This document shows positions 23,825 to 34,094 of a stretch of 64,000 nucleotides of DNA, piece by piece. The stretch's first letter is position 1. The number at the start of each line of letters is the position of its first letter. The position numbers and the translations under genes are program-made. Origin of the DNA: Perkinsus olseni (taxonomy: Eukaryota; Perkinsozoa; Perkinsida; Perkinsidae); the NCBI GenBank assembly GCA_013115135.1, contig JABANP010000003.1, positions 1 through 64,000 of the forward strand, in the 5' to 3' direction. The notes below the pieces were generated by a model. It did no database searches, had not been told where the DNA came from, and was given only the letters and a program-made list of their open reading frames with translations.

Positions 23825-25323
23825 ATGCCCTTCGACAAACCGTTCTCGTGGACAGATCGAACCGGTAACACTTATCACTACTTCGAGAACCCCATATGGG
23901 TGGCCTGTGTATTCATACTTATGCAGGAGTTCTGTGAAAGGCTGGCATTCTATGGACTCACCCCCAACCTCCAGCTCTTCCTCAAGGAGTACCTTAATTA
24001 TGAGGATGTGCAGGCTGACTCTTACGTCTCCATTTTCAACGCCATCCTGTATGTTACCCCACTCCTAGGAGGCATCCTGGCCGACACGCTTGCCGGAGTG
24101 TACTACACTATCCTAGGCTTCTCATTGCTCTACATGTTGGGCCTCGTCATACTCACTCTGTCGTCTGTCCGGTCAATCAGCGAGCCCTGGATGATACACT
24201 TGTCCTTGCTCGCCCTCATCACGGTCGGTGCGGGTGGTATCAAAAGTTGCGTCAACGTGATGGGAGCTCAGCAGATGCACCCTGATGAGCACAAGGAGCT
24301 GATAACCCGGTTCTTCACGTACTTCTACGCTTCGATCAACCTGGGGGCCATCATTGGGGGCATCGTTACCCCGATTTTGCTACAGCAGGTCAACTTTACG
24401 GCGAGCTTCGCCTTCCCTCTGGCCTTCTTCGTGGTGGCTACTATAGTATTTGTTCTTGGCGATTTCATGAACCGCTATGTGAAGGCTAAGCCGCAAGGAT
24501 CTGCCGTGTTGCAGGTCTGCAAGGTCGTGGTATACTCCCTTGCTCGATGCTCTGTAGACAAGAACAAGGAGAGCAGGGGAGGGAAATTCAAGGATGAGTT
24601 CATTGAAGACGCCAAAGTCTTCTTTTATTTATTACCTTTATTTGTCTTGATCATCCCTTTCAACATGGCGTACAATAACATGACAACTGCATTTCTGACA
24701 CAAGCCTTCAAGATGGATCGCAACACCTTCGGCTGGACCATGCCAGCAGCCCTCATGCAGAATGTGGACCCGATCGCGGTCGTGGTGGTATCTGCCTTGG
24801 TCGACCAACTTCTCTATCCGTGGCTGCGTAGGCGTGGTAGGATGCCTCCTGTATTGGTCCGCTTCTGCATTGGTTCTCTCCTGGGCGCGTTGGCTTTAGT
24901 ATGCGCCCTTATCGTGGAGTATGCTATCATGGCTCATCCCCTATTTACCGTGTCCATATGGTGGCAAGTCCCCCAGTTCTCCTTAATAGCCGCGGGGAAA
25001 TCTTCCTCATCTCAACAAGCTACGAGGTCGCCTTCACTCATGCCCCACCGGAGCTCAAAGCTGTTGCCTCTGCTGTGAACCTCTGCTTCTTCGCAATCGC
25101 CAACAGTCTCTCGGCCGTCGTATTCCAAGTTGCCGCCCCCTGGCTCCCCAACTTTGACTTCGACAGACCAGAGGAGTCCGTTGTCGGATCGCATTACGAT
25201 TACTATTACTATGTCCTCATAGGCTTATGCCTTGTCGGTGCCGTTTGCTGTCTGCTCATGCTACCCTACTACCGTAGAGTCTACGCTGCTGTTATCGCTC
25301 GTCAGAAATCTGAAGTATCGTAA
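23825..25323 (+). CDS. POT/PTR-family proton-coupled transporter
   Basis: Membrane transporter of the POT (PTR2/NPF) family, which carries di- or tripeptides or related solutes with protons. The start is the ATG at 23825; an upstream TTG in frame is not needed. The family's ExxER proton-coupling motif is present as EFCERLAFYG on helix 1 (about 23927). The PTR2 signature is seen as 'GAGGIKSCVNVMGAQQ' (24232) followed by 'FFTYFYASINLGAIIGG'. About eleven to twelve hydrophobic segments are visible. After 'FSLIAAG' the conserved frame needs one more G in the run at 24994-24997; it continues as 'EIFLISTSYEVAFTHAP' to the stop at 25321-25323. So there is a one-base deletion or a sequencing error. 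No intron is needed. Substrate cannot be told from sequence. Confidence 0.9.
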
Positions 25324-25820
25324 GTGGCCGACCGGCCCGGAAATTAGGAGAACAGAGAATGTTGACAAGGAACTGTGAATGATATCTAAGTATTGTTTAG
25401 TCCATGAAGATCAGATCGTCGTCTTCGTCGTCGTACTAGATAAAATCAGTAACAGAATATTAATACAATCATTTCTGATATGAGTGACAGTCGCTCATCC
25501 AAATGCCTCGTGTCTGTTGGTCAATGGCTACGGGAAATGCCCAGGCGTTCATTCGTCTACCCCTCACTGCGTGGTTGCGTGAGTCCCTTGAGCCCTCTTT
25601 GAACTTTCAGTGTACCTTACGGGGTTCGCGTCGTTTCAGCGATCTGGACTGGAGACCTCTGCGACAATTAGCTTGCCTGCTGTTTTACAGAACTCATCGT
25701 CGAAATTTACCTGTGTGGATAAATATTCACTCGACTGTGTCGGGCTTGCTCTGTGATGCCTCTCGTCATGAAGGTTTCGCACGCAAAGGCCTCGTCAGGT
25801 TTTAGTTTAGTCACAGGCTT
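25324..25820. other. Intergenic between the two transporters
   Basis: No gene supported. A CGTCGTCTTCGTCGTCGTA microsatellite-like stretch lies near 25418-25436. The 100-codon frame at 25503-25805 has no recognisable feature. Confidence 0.4.
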
Positions 25821-26840
25821 ATGATGCTTTCGAAAGCTATGGCTACACCGAAGTCGTCGCTACGGCATCGGTCTACCGTGATGCTCCTCCACTTCATTGG
25901 TTCGTTGCTCCTAGCTTGGATCAATAAGCTAGCTTTCATTGAAGGCTTCAAGTGGGCCACTCTTCTGTCAGCCCTAAGCAATCTCTTCATTTTCGCTACG
26001 TTCGAGTTCGCGATCCGACGCCGGCTCATCATCGGAGGAGAGCCTCTGCCTTTAGTGAAAGTCTTACCGATCTCCGTGGCATTTTGTGGCTTCGTCATTT
26101 TCAACAACTTTTCGCTGGACTATAACGATCCGGGCGTTTATGAGTTAACCAAAGTCCTAGTTACACCGGCCATCCTACTCGTGCAGAACCTTCTCTACTC
26201 CACTGCTGTGCCTCCCGACCAAGGCCTTACCCTTTTCGCGATGGTCATTGGCATGGTCCTGGCAACGGTCTCTAGCTTCAACTTCAATCTGCTGGGCTCG
26301 CTATGGGGCTTGCTCACCGTCTTCTGCGCTGCGCTTTATCAAGTCTTGGTTTGTGTCACTCCGGAGCAGGCCCAATGCACACCACTACAGCTTCTCCATC
26401 GCCAATCGTTGGTTACTGCCCTTTTCCTGTTCATGACCATCCCCTTGCTCGAAGAGGTATCCGAGATCCTGGAGTATACACCGTCTCTTTCGGCTCTCTC
26501 GCTAGTCCTCATTTCCTGCCTACTCAGTCTTGTTGTGAACGCGACTATTTTCGTCATCCTCATTGAAGTGTCACCATTGTCTTACAACGTATTATGCAAC
26601 GCCGAAGTCTGTCTGGTACTTTCAATCGGCTATCTTATCTTTGGAGACCCCTTGACTATCAAAAACCTTGTTGGTGTCTCCGTCGCTAGTCTCTCCATCG
26701 GTTGGTTTACTCGCCTCAAGATTGAGGGGATCAGCTTCAACCGATACGATCCAGTAGGAAAGATCGACTGGACTGGATTGAGTGCTCCGAAGATTGACCC
26801 GTTCGACAGAGAGCTCGACGGCGGCACTCATGGAATCTGA
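25821..26840 (+). CDS. SLC35/TPT-family nucleotide-sugar or triose-phosphate transporter
   Basis: A 339-residue, intronless gene with about ten hydrophobic helices, the normal size and topology of the drug/metabolite transporter superfamily. Family-typical features are 'LLLAWINKLAF' in helix 1 (the N-K pair typical of TPT proteins), 'FNNFSLDYNDPGVYELTKVL' where SLC35E3-type members have N-SL--N-VGFYQ--K, 'SFNFNLLGSLWGLLTVFCAALYQVLV' and the C-terminal 'NLVGVSVASLSIGWFTRLK'. It probably sits in Golgi, ER or a plastid-derived membrane and exchanges sugar nucleotides or phosphates. Closest to the SLC35E3 group by eye; substrate unknown. Two in-frame ATGs stand at the start (25821 and 25824). Confidence 0.85.
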   Translation: MMLSKAMATPKSSLRHRSTVMLLHFIGSLLLAWINKLAFIEGFKWATLLSALSNLFIFATFEFAIRRRLIIGGEPLPLVKVLPISVAFCGFVIFNNFSLDYNDPGVYELTKVLVTPAILLVQNLLYSTAVPPDQGLTLFAMVIGMVLATVSSFNFNLLGSLWGLLTVFCAALYQVLVCVTPEQAQCTPLQLLHRQSLVTALFLFMTIPLLEEVSEILEYTPSLSALSLVLISCLLSLVVNATIFVILIEVSPLSYNVLCNAEVCLVLSIGYLIFGDPLTIKNLVGVSVASLSIGWFTRLKIEGISFNRYDPVGKIDWTGLSAPKIDPFDRELDGGTHGI

Positions 26841-27372
26841 AGTCGCCGAGCTGTGTTATTATTGAGCTAGATTATTTTTGACGAGTCCTTGTTGCGTGGA
26901 CTACTGCAAATTCGGGCAAGTCCGCCACGGGCTTAGTCACATCAAGGCTCGACTGTGTATCTGCGTGTGTGTGAGTTTTCAGTCCAACACCAGTTCCGGC
27001 AGAGTTAGACTCTCGCCGATGCGCACAGTTGGAGACAGTGTATCAAGACTGTATAAGACAAGACTATGTATTGCCCTGTTCAGCAGACTAATTGTGAGGC
27101 TTTGAATCGGTCCTCGAATTTTGCACGTAAAACGCAGTTCCAGAATCAACTCTGATTTTCAGATTTGGCTTCCAGTGACCAGTCGCTTTCAAAGTCTTCG
27201 AGGGACTCAACTCTCGCTTATTTTTTTTTCTTTTATGGACCACTTGTGTCCGCACAGTCACTCCACGTTCTCTAGCGGCTCTGTGGAGATCACAGGCTTG
27301 CCTCATGTGACAGCATTCTGGTGAGTTGAGCGAGTCACTACCAGTGCTGCCTGTTGGTTGTTCTCATAAAGT
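26841..27372. other. Intergenic
   Basis: No gene recognised. The stretch holds the SLC35 3' flank and a T-rich tract at 27220-27233. Confidence 0.4.
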
Positions 27373-28066
27373 ATGAGTCCCTCACGGTGGCCTTTGACAG
27401 GAGCTCCCCTGTGGCAACGCCATCGCTCGACGGACATGCTCCTCATCACGGTTTGTCACAATACAATAATGGTAACCCTGATCATGACAACGTGCATTGT
27501 GGAGTGGTGCATGCTCGCCCTCGAGCGCATCCCAAAGGATGCCACCCCATCCTCACATGCAAGCCAGTACATCATCATCACACACAGCATTGGTGAGCTC
27601 CAGCGTCGGCCTGACCTCCCGTTGCTCGATGTAGAACGCATATGGCTAAGCATCATTTGCCTGTATCACTCCTGAAGTTCGGAGTTTGAAATGGCCGTGC
27701 TTTCCCTCACAACAGGTACGACCACTGGCATCACTGGGTCAAGTGGGCGCTCATAGGTAGGTGATCAGGCCCGTGGGACGACGAGGGCTCAGCGGATTCT
27801 GCTAGGCTCTGGAGTCCTCGGTATCATTGGAGGTTGCGCGACGGTCTCGCGAGCTCGCAAACAGCGTCGTCGTCAAGTGCAACAGGTAAGGCACCCTCAT
27901 TGTAGCGCGAAGCTTCTCTCATTCTCAAAGCATGGTTTGTTCTTAAAATTGATCCAGAGTAACCAACGTGCGAGGCAACTCCGACCGCGGCGACTACAGA
28001 GTGATTCTGACGAGGATAGCTCTGGTGATAACCCCCGTAGTCGTCGAAGGCGTGGCAGACGATGAT
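27373..28066 (+). CDS. Possible small basic membrane protein, multi-exon
   Basis: Three coding-like pieces carry plausible splice signals. The first (27436-27594) encodes a hydrophobic helix 'MLLITVCHNTIMVTLIM' and ends at a GTGAG donor. After a CAG at about 27778 a second piece encodes 'RILLGSGVLGIIGGCATV' (a membrane helix), then RARKQRRRQVQQ, then a GTAAGG donor at about 27886. After a CAG at about 27958 a third piece encodes an Arg-rich, acidic-patch tail ending SRRRRGRR and a stop near 28065. A short middle piece (27718-27762) could not be joined with consistent phase. No family recognised. The hydrophobic-then-basic layout is the only functional hint. Confidence 0.35.
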
Positions 28067-28693
28067 AAGTGCGAACTTCATCGGATGGGTCGTTGTTGCC
28101 TCGCCTGTCGCATTGTGTTATCGCGGGTTCGAGGTGGTCACGGCCGTTCGCCTCAGTTGGGTCGGGGCCCACTTTTTCCTGTGTAATCGGTCAACACCGC
28201 TAAATGAAAAGAGTCAATCTGCAGGGCAAATCCGACCTATTCTCGTGGCCGATACTGAATATCAGCAATGATGATGGAGATACTCTCGAGACATTTGGAG
28301 TTTTTCTCATCGTTTTGTAACCCCACGGTCTACCGTTGAGCTGAGATCATCCACCCGATGAAGGGTTATTCGCGAGTGGAACAGGTGAGCTGGTGGGGGG
28401 GAGTGTCCGCGTGCTGTCATCACTGTGGTGGCCGAGATCGCGCCGAGGCTAGTGTTCGTGAGTCATACGCATTATAACTATCAAGACAGTGGCACGGGAG
28501 AGGTGCAGGAGGCTGGGTCGTCAAAGATAGTCTATCAGTCTCGTAGTGACCTTGCTACATGAACGTGGAAACTCAACACGCAGGCCGACAGCACATCAAC
28601 ATGGATTCTACAGCAGTCGGCAACAGCACATTCGAGGACATGTATGCCTGTTCGATTCGAGCAGCAGTAGTGCTGCTTTTCAAGACTTGAAAT
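28067..28693. other. Intergenic before the secreted-protein array
   Basis: No gene recognised on either strand. The final bases are the 3' flank of the first minus-strand array gene. Confidence 0.45.
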
Positions 28694-30253
28694 TCAAGTC
28701 CAGCCACGTGTCACCTCTACATCACCAGAGACCTGTCGCCACGCGCTGGGGTTTTCAGGATAATCAGATACTAGTGAGTGGTTAGTGACCCAGTGGAAAA
28801 TAGCAAGGGCACCCTCAGCAGTCGATGAGGGCTGCCTCTGTCCGAGGAGATCTGAAGCTGCCTTGCCAAATTTTTTTATCTGCTCCTTGCACTGGCTCTC
28901 CAAATCATCTGTGTAGGGGCTCTTATCCGACTCACGCCGAACAATCTTCGCATCTGATACCATTCTGCGAAATCTCGGCATGTGAAATTCGGGAGTGAGT
29001 GATCTGAAGAGCAAGATTTGATATCGGAGCTCCGACAACCCCCAAGTTCCGGACACTGAACTCTCCCTGGGATGCCCAGTAAATTCTGTTGAATATGTGA
29101 ACTATTAGAGGAAGCTGTATGATATGACACAGTGTACGATTATCAGGGACGACTCTGTACGCTAGATGAACTGTTATTGGTGATATTACCGCGAACGTAT
29201 CTTGGCACTGAGCCAGCTGATCTCGAATCCATCAGCCGGATCGATCAAGGTGAGCGCGATCCAGTAAGTTCCCAAACGTACCTGAATAGTTTCAGTGAAG
29301 ATACCGTTCGAAAATTCCTGCCACCGGTCGGAGCGGTCGCATCGCCAGGCTGCGAGTCGCAGCGCGGAGTCCTTACGCTGTCAAGGGAGATCCCTCTACG
29401 CTTCGCATCCACTTCTGTTGTCCATTTACAGAGATGCCTTCTGCGCTTACGAATCTTGTGCATACGAGTGAGGATATCTTCGACAGCCCTGTACAAGTGT
29501 CTATCACTGAGCACCTCGTTTCCGTTTGGCGAAGCGATCTGCCCCGCCTACCACCCGGTGCCTTCCTCAACCTCCTTGTCAACCGTCATGCGGAAGAAGT
29601 TGTAGGGAGAACTCCTGAAATGAATAGGATCTCCGTACTATTTCAGCGTGATTTTTCCCTATGGTGTTACTTAGTGTGATTGAGTTCTCGTACATCAGTC
29701 AACTTCTGAAGCCCTTCACCGAAAACATCGTACCCAAGCCACACCTGAAGGTACATCCCCAGCTCCAGTTAAGGGCGGACCAGCTCAATTGAGTTAAGGG
29801 CTTCCAATCGCCCGGGTTCACATGAGGCGACTCACCTTGGGGTAGCCACCAGCGCCCGACTTCCTGGGGATGAGTATGTCCTCGCGCTTGAGAGCCTGAA
29901 GAATACTATTCGATTCCCAGTTCAACTCCGACCCATGGCTCATTGCGTGGTGACAGGTTTCACCGACCATAAGTTCTCTTTGCTCCGGCTCCAACTTCGA
30001 ACGTGATTTCCTCCTCTGAAAGCAGCCAAAACGATGAGGGCGTGATTATTTTATCGTACCGCCATCTTACCAATATCGCCAGCATGCCGCTCTCCTTTGC
30101 GTCTGAGGGCTCCCTCGGCTCCGTGTGGCTCATGAATCCTCTATCTCCCGTCAAACTCTCGGGGACTCTGGAAGCAGCTTCAATCAAATGAAGTTGCCAC
30201 CAGACGAGAAGGAAGACAGCGTTGAAGAGCCGGCGAGGGATGGACATCATCAT
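28694..30253 (-). pseudogene. Secreted family member 1 of unit 1 (in-frame stop)
   Basis: Member of the local secreted-protein family. The signal-peptide exon starts at 30253 with 'MMMSIPRRLFNAVFLLVWW' and ends near 30109. Here the usual GT donor after the 'SDAK' codons is GA, so exon 1 may be mis-spliced. The short exon 2 (RKSRSKLEPEQRELM, about 30019) and the 'VWLGYDVFGEGLQKLTD' exon (about 29755-29681) are intact. The 'VDKEV' exon (about 29595) reads VDKEVEEGTGW and then TAG, so it carries an in-frame stop. The 'DPADGFEI' exon (about 29280-29200) and the C-terminal exon (29007-28694, 'RRMVSDAK..QCKEQIKKFGKAA') are present. Either a pseudogene or a gene with an extra intron over the stop. 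The same stop occurs in the second-unit copy, so it predates the duplication. Confidence 0.6.
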
Positions 30254-31306
30254 GCTGCACGGCTCGGACGTGAGGTTACCACACTGAGGTAGGCGAGGTC
30301 AGACCTTCCCCTTGCATCGGAGCTTTCGATGCGAGGGGAAGCCCTTCGTTTAGCTCCTCGCTCAGGGTTGAGGAAGTCTCTACACACAGTGCATTCTGTG
30401 CAAACTGTGTGTTCCACGCGGAGTAGATTGTTTGTGAGTCGGAAGTTGTGACCTGTCTGCCACGAGCGAAATAGTGGCGACCTACCGCTGTGAAAGCTTT
30501 GAGCTCGGCCAGGCGTCCGGAAAGTGTCAGCCGCCTCAATTCGAGCGAGCGGGCTCGTTCTGGCGTGTTTCAGAGAAAGCCGGAATTCCTCGGTGATCGA
30601 GCCGCGGCCGCTCAGCGAACCATTCCTGGTTCCGGGAGACTCCCGGCCGGAGCGTTGACCACAAGCAGGAGTTATTCTATCATATACCGTCGTACAGGAT
30701 GGGGTCTCGGGGAAAGCCTCGTCTTCCTGAGGCCCTCGCCTCCTCTCGTAACGTTGAATACAAGGCACGCTAGACGTCGGGTCCCAGTTACGGTGGATGC
30801 AACTTGAGCGATCGCAGCGATGGAACGTTCCGATTTCGCGAGCTGACTTTATGTGAGCGTGGCGCGGCCACTTACATATAGCAACCATCGTCGAAGTTTC
30901 TACAGACCAGCATGCTTCCATGCTCAAAGGGCTGAACACACGTCGCTCCGAATCGCGGACTCTACTGAATTTGCGGTCAGTGATGGAGGGCAGCGCTCAC
31001 ACCTTAGCCAGCTATTCGGCGGGGTGTTGTTTCTATGCGAGACCAAGGCTTCCATTGCCTTGCGATGCCGGAACCGCAGTTGTCGTCCTTCGCTTGATGC
31101 GCATACCACCGATGTTCCTTTTTGATGACAACAACCCACGAACGTACTCAAAAACTCAATATGTCATCGCTGCCACAACAACAAATGCAGAACAGCAACA
31201 ACAGCTTCTAAGCCGCATGGGTATTGAGAACCGGCAACTGCAACGAACTCTGCACAGATCACATATGCCTCGCGTGAAGACAGCGCTTATTTCTGCGAGC
31301 TATCAA
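30254..31306. other. Spacer between array genes, duplicated but probably non-coding
   Basis: Nearly identical to 41590-42652. A 229-codon minus-strand frame (30250-30939) crosses it, but small indels split that frame in the second copy, which argues against coding. It holds the 5' flank of member 1 and the 3' flank of member 2 and presumably contains their promoter and polyadenylation signals. CAACAA-rich sequence lies near 31165-31205. Confidence 0.6.
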
Positions 31307-33321
31307 TCAGACCCTCTCTATTCCGACAAAACTCTCTTGCTCTTCTGTCCAGCTACCGTTAGGGGGTCCAGGATATGCCAGACCAGTGGCCCAGTAGAAT
31401 ATTGGGAGCCCGCTCTCCTTCGCGGACGAGGGAAGCTCTCGTCCGAGGAGCTTCGCTGCTGACTTTCCAAGTGACTTGATCTGCTCAGTGCATTGATCTT
31501 TCAACGCGCCCCTGCTGGGGCTCCTCGTTGTGAGGCGGCGAACCCCCTTTGCTTCCGATACCATTCTGCGGAATCGCGTCATGTCGAATGAGGGAGGGGG
31601 GGGACCTGATGCAAGAGAAGAACAAAGTGGAGGGGAAAATACTTCGGAGCGCGCCTGATATGTGAGCTCTACAACTTCAGATTGCTACACGCTGGAACGA
31701 ACTCGTGCCAATCTGTCGTGCGTCCCATTCCTGGTGTTCTCACGCGGAATGGATCTCCGCACTCAGCAAACCGATTTTGAAGCCATCCGCCGGCTTGTCC
31801 ATAAGGAGTGAGATCCAGAAAGTTGCCAACGGTACCTATGCAGGCTTTATGTCGGTAAGGAAATCGCGGCTTGAGCCCGTCGGATCCTGTATCAGTGACG
31901 CTCCCACCCTCGTACGATCTTTGTGAAAGTCCCTCTCAGCACAGCATTGACCATCGTCGTCCAGATGCATGAATGTTTGTTCTTCCTCCGAGTGTTGTAC
32001 ATATCGAAGACGAGGCTTCTAAAATCCCAGAACGGGTGCTTCTTCAGCGGAATCGTGCCATTCGTCGTGGACGGAGTAGTTTTCATTTTTTCCGGGTCCC
32101 ATTCGGTGCTCTCCAGGACTCCCTCATCAACCAAGATGCCATACGAGCTGTGTGAGGCGCTGGCACAAAATGAGAGTCACAGTGTTCGAGCGTCATTCTA
32201 GTATGGCTACAGTACTTAGTGCGGATGAAATCTGCCATATAAGTCAACGTTCTCAGCCCGTGGTCTTCCCCCACTACGTCAAAGCCAAAGCGAACCTAAG
32301 GTTGCGTCTCAAGTTTGAGAAATCCGTTCAAGGTAAGTGCAAGAATGCTGCGGTTTGCTGAGTGGAAGTGGAACGCAATTCATCTAATGGCGTGGCAGCT
32401 ACTTACTTCTCTGTTACCACCATCAACTAGTTCTCCAGAGATGATCTCACTGTCGCGTTGCACAACCTGAAAAAGTGTCACTCGACTGTCGAGTCGACTC
32501 GACTCGACTGCCGGCATTGTGCCGAGTCTCGACACAGCGCCGGCGATGATGTGAGTGATTGTCTGATAGAAAGTCTATAGAAATTCTGGGAGTCCGACGG
32601 ACAATAGTCGGTCGCGGATAAATAGAAGCTCGTATTACGAGTCTCGTGAGTTTAAGGTCGATATCGCCCGAATGATAAGATATTTGCACACACTCGCGAG
32701 TGACATAGATTCGATCCTGGTGGCCGTCGAGTCGTCGGCGAACCTTTCAGCCGATAGTAGTGAGGGCGATCTGCTTATCAGGCCCTCATCCAACAGTGGG
32801 CCGCTGTCTGTCGGAGCCTCTCTCCACTGGAGAGTCTAAAGCTTCAGCACGCGGTTGCGGTCATGCTGCAGGGGAAAGTCAAGAAGAGCAAGACTGCAAG
32901 AATTTCAAAAAAAAGAGCGCAGTCACTGAGTTACCGTGAATCAATCACAGCAACCAGAATCAAAGATGATCAGTCATCTGGCGGGATTGCCGAACTTGCC
33001 GGCAGGGTTATACACGAGGGTTGAGGGTATACCTTCGGTCCGCCACGCTAGGCGCGACTTGAGAATAAATTACCTATTTTTTTCCTTTATCTCCCATATT
33101 TTTCCTTTTTTTCCTATTTATTTCAATCCGGGAAATAAAGTCGGACTTTCTTTCCGTGGACCAACGACCATGTCTACGAGCTCCCTCGGTTCGCTGTAAC
33201 TCATGAATGCTCTATCTTGCCTCAGTCTATCTATGCCTCTCGAAGGTGCTCGGATTAGAACCAGGAGGCACAAGACTGGGACAACTTTAGTGTTCAGAGG
33301 GCGCAGGAGAATGAGCATCAT
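31307..33321 (-). pseudogene. Secreted family member 2 of unit 1 (exon 2 lost)
   Basis: The signal-peptide exon starts at 33321 ('MMLILLRPLNTKVVPVLCLL'). Directly after 'EPRELV' the sequence diverges from the second-unit copy for about 590 bases (32580-33170), which removes the exon 1 splice donor and the short exon 2. The remaining exons are well preserved: 'VRFGFDVVGEDHGLRTLT' (about 32310-32235), 'VDEGVLESTEW' (about 32134 to 31892), 'VPLATFWISLLMDKPADGFK' (about 31850-31765) and the C-terminal exon ending at 31307 ('DQCTEQIKSLGKSAAKLLG'). Probably a recent pseudogene, unless the replacement supplies new splice sites. Confidence 0.6.
32488..32503. repeat. 16-bp perfect palindrome, unit 1 only
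   Basis: GTCGAGTCGACTCGAC is its own reverse complement and lies in a run of CGACT units (32481-32510) between exons of member 2. The matching place in unit 2 (about 43827) has only one CGACTGTCGG, so the palindrome was gained in unit 1 or lost in unit 2. Confidence 0.85.
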
Positions 33322-33625
33322 CACACTGTAAGGTTCGGAGATGGGGCATGGTCCATGCCGCACGGACTGGTCCGGCTTCTCCACTGAATCTATTTGTTAT
33401 ACGTATAGGGCAAGCCTGTACGTTATTGCTCGTGCGCGCAGCGCTTGTGCCGTACAATCTCGGCTGGGCGAGCCACTGCCAATAACGGAAACGAGTGCTT
33501 TCTATTTCAATTCGGGCGGCACCGTGGCTGAGACTGTCGCTTCAATCGAAGGCGAGCGAGATCCTGCTAGTCGGATGCATGGAGGCTTCATAGTGTACTC
33601 TTGCCTCCATTGCCCAGCTATCACA

Positions 33626-33675
33626 GGCAGTGACACGCTGCCCGGCAGCGTGTCACTGCCGGCAGCGGCTGCCGG
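33626..33675. repeat. Two abutting hairpin palindromes, unit 1 only
   Basis: The 17-base arm GGCAGTGACACGCTGCC (33626-33642) is followed after one base by its exact reverse complement (33644-33660). A second perfect palindrome with 8-base arms, CCGGCAGC/GCTGCCGG, overlaps its end (33659-33675). Unit 2 has only the single left arm (about 44462), continuing straight into TTCCGGTGTATATGG. Confidence 0.93.
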
Positions 33676-34094
33676 TGTATATGGAACTTCGATGGCCGAC
33701 AAGTCTGGAAGCCGACAAGTTTGAGTGATCAGAGTTCTCAGAATGCCAATGCGGCACATGTACGCAGCCAGAATGGGACCCATTTTCTTGATTCCAGAAA
33801 GCAGATGTGCTGCGGAAATCACGCGAAACTTCAAACGCAGCTCCTCGAATGCGCCTAATTTCGACCGAGTATTACAGGCGACTCAACGTACTCAACGTTC
33901 CGACCGAGGACTAGAGAATTGGCATCGACTCAACGTCATTGACAACTTGGCTAACCAAACCGCCACGCGAGCAACAACCGCGTTGGACTCAGCAAATTAA
34001 ATCATGCACACTTCATTCGAGTCACGGAACCTGAGTCTCAGGCCGTTCCGGCCTGTCAGGCAAGATTCAGGCAAGGTTCCTGTCAGTGAACTCA

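Noticed and set aside
28115..28160. Second tRNA-like B-box (GCGGGTTCGAGG)
   Set aside because: No matching A-box at tRNA spacing and no pairing stems.
30250..30939. 229-codon minus-strand frame between array genes
   Set aside because: Its near-identical copy at 41.6-42.5 kb is split by small indels, and no motif or splice pattern supports coding.
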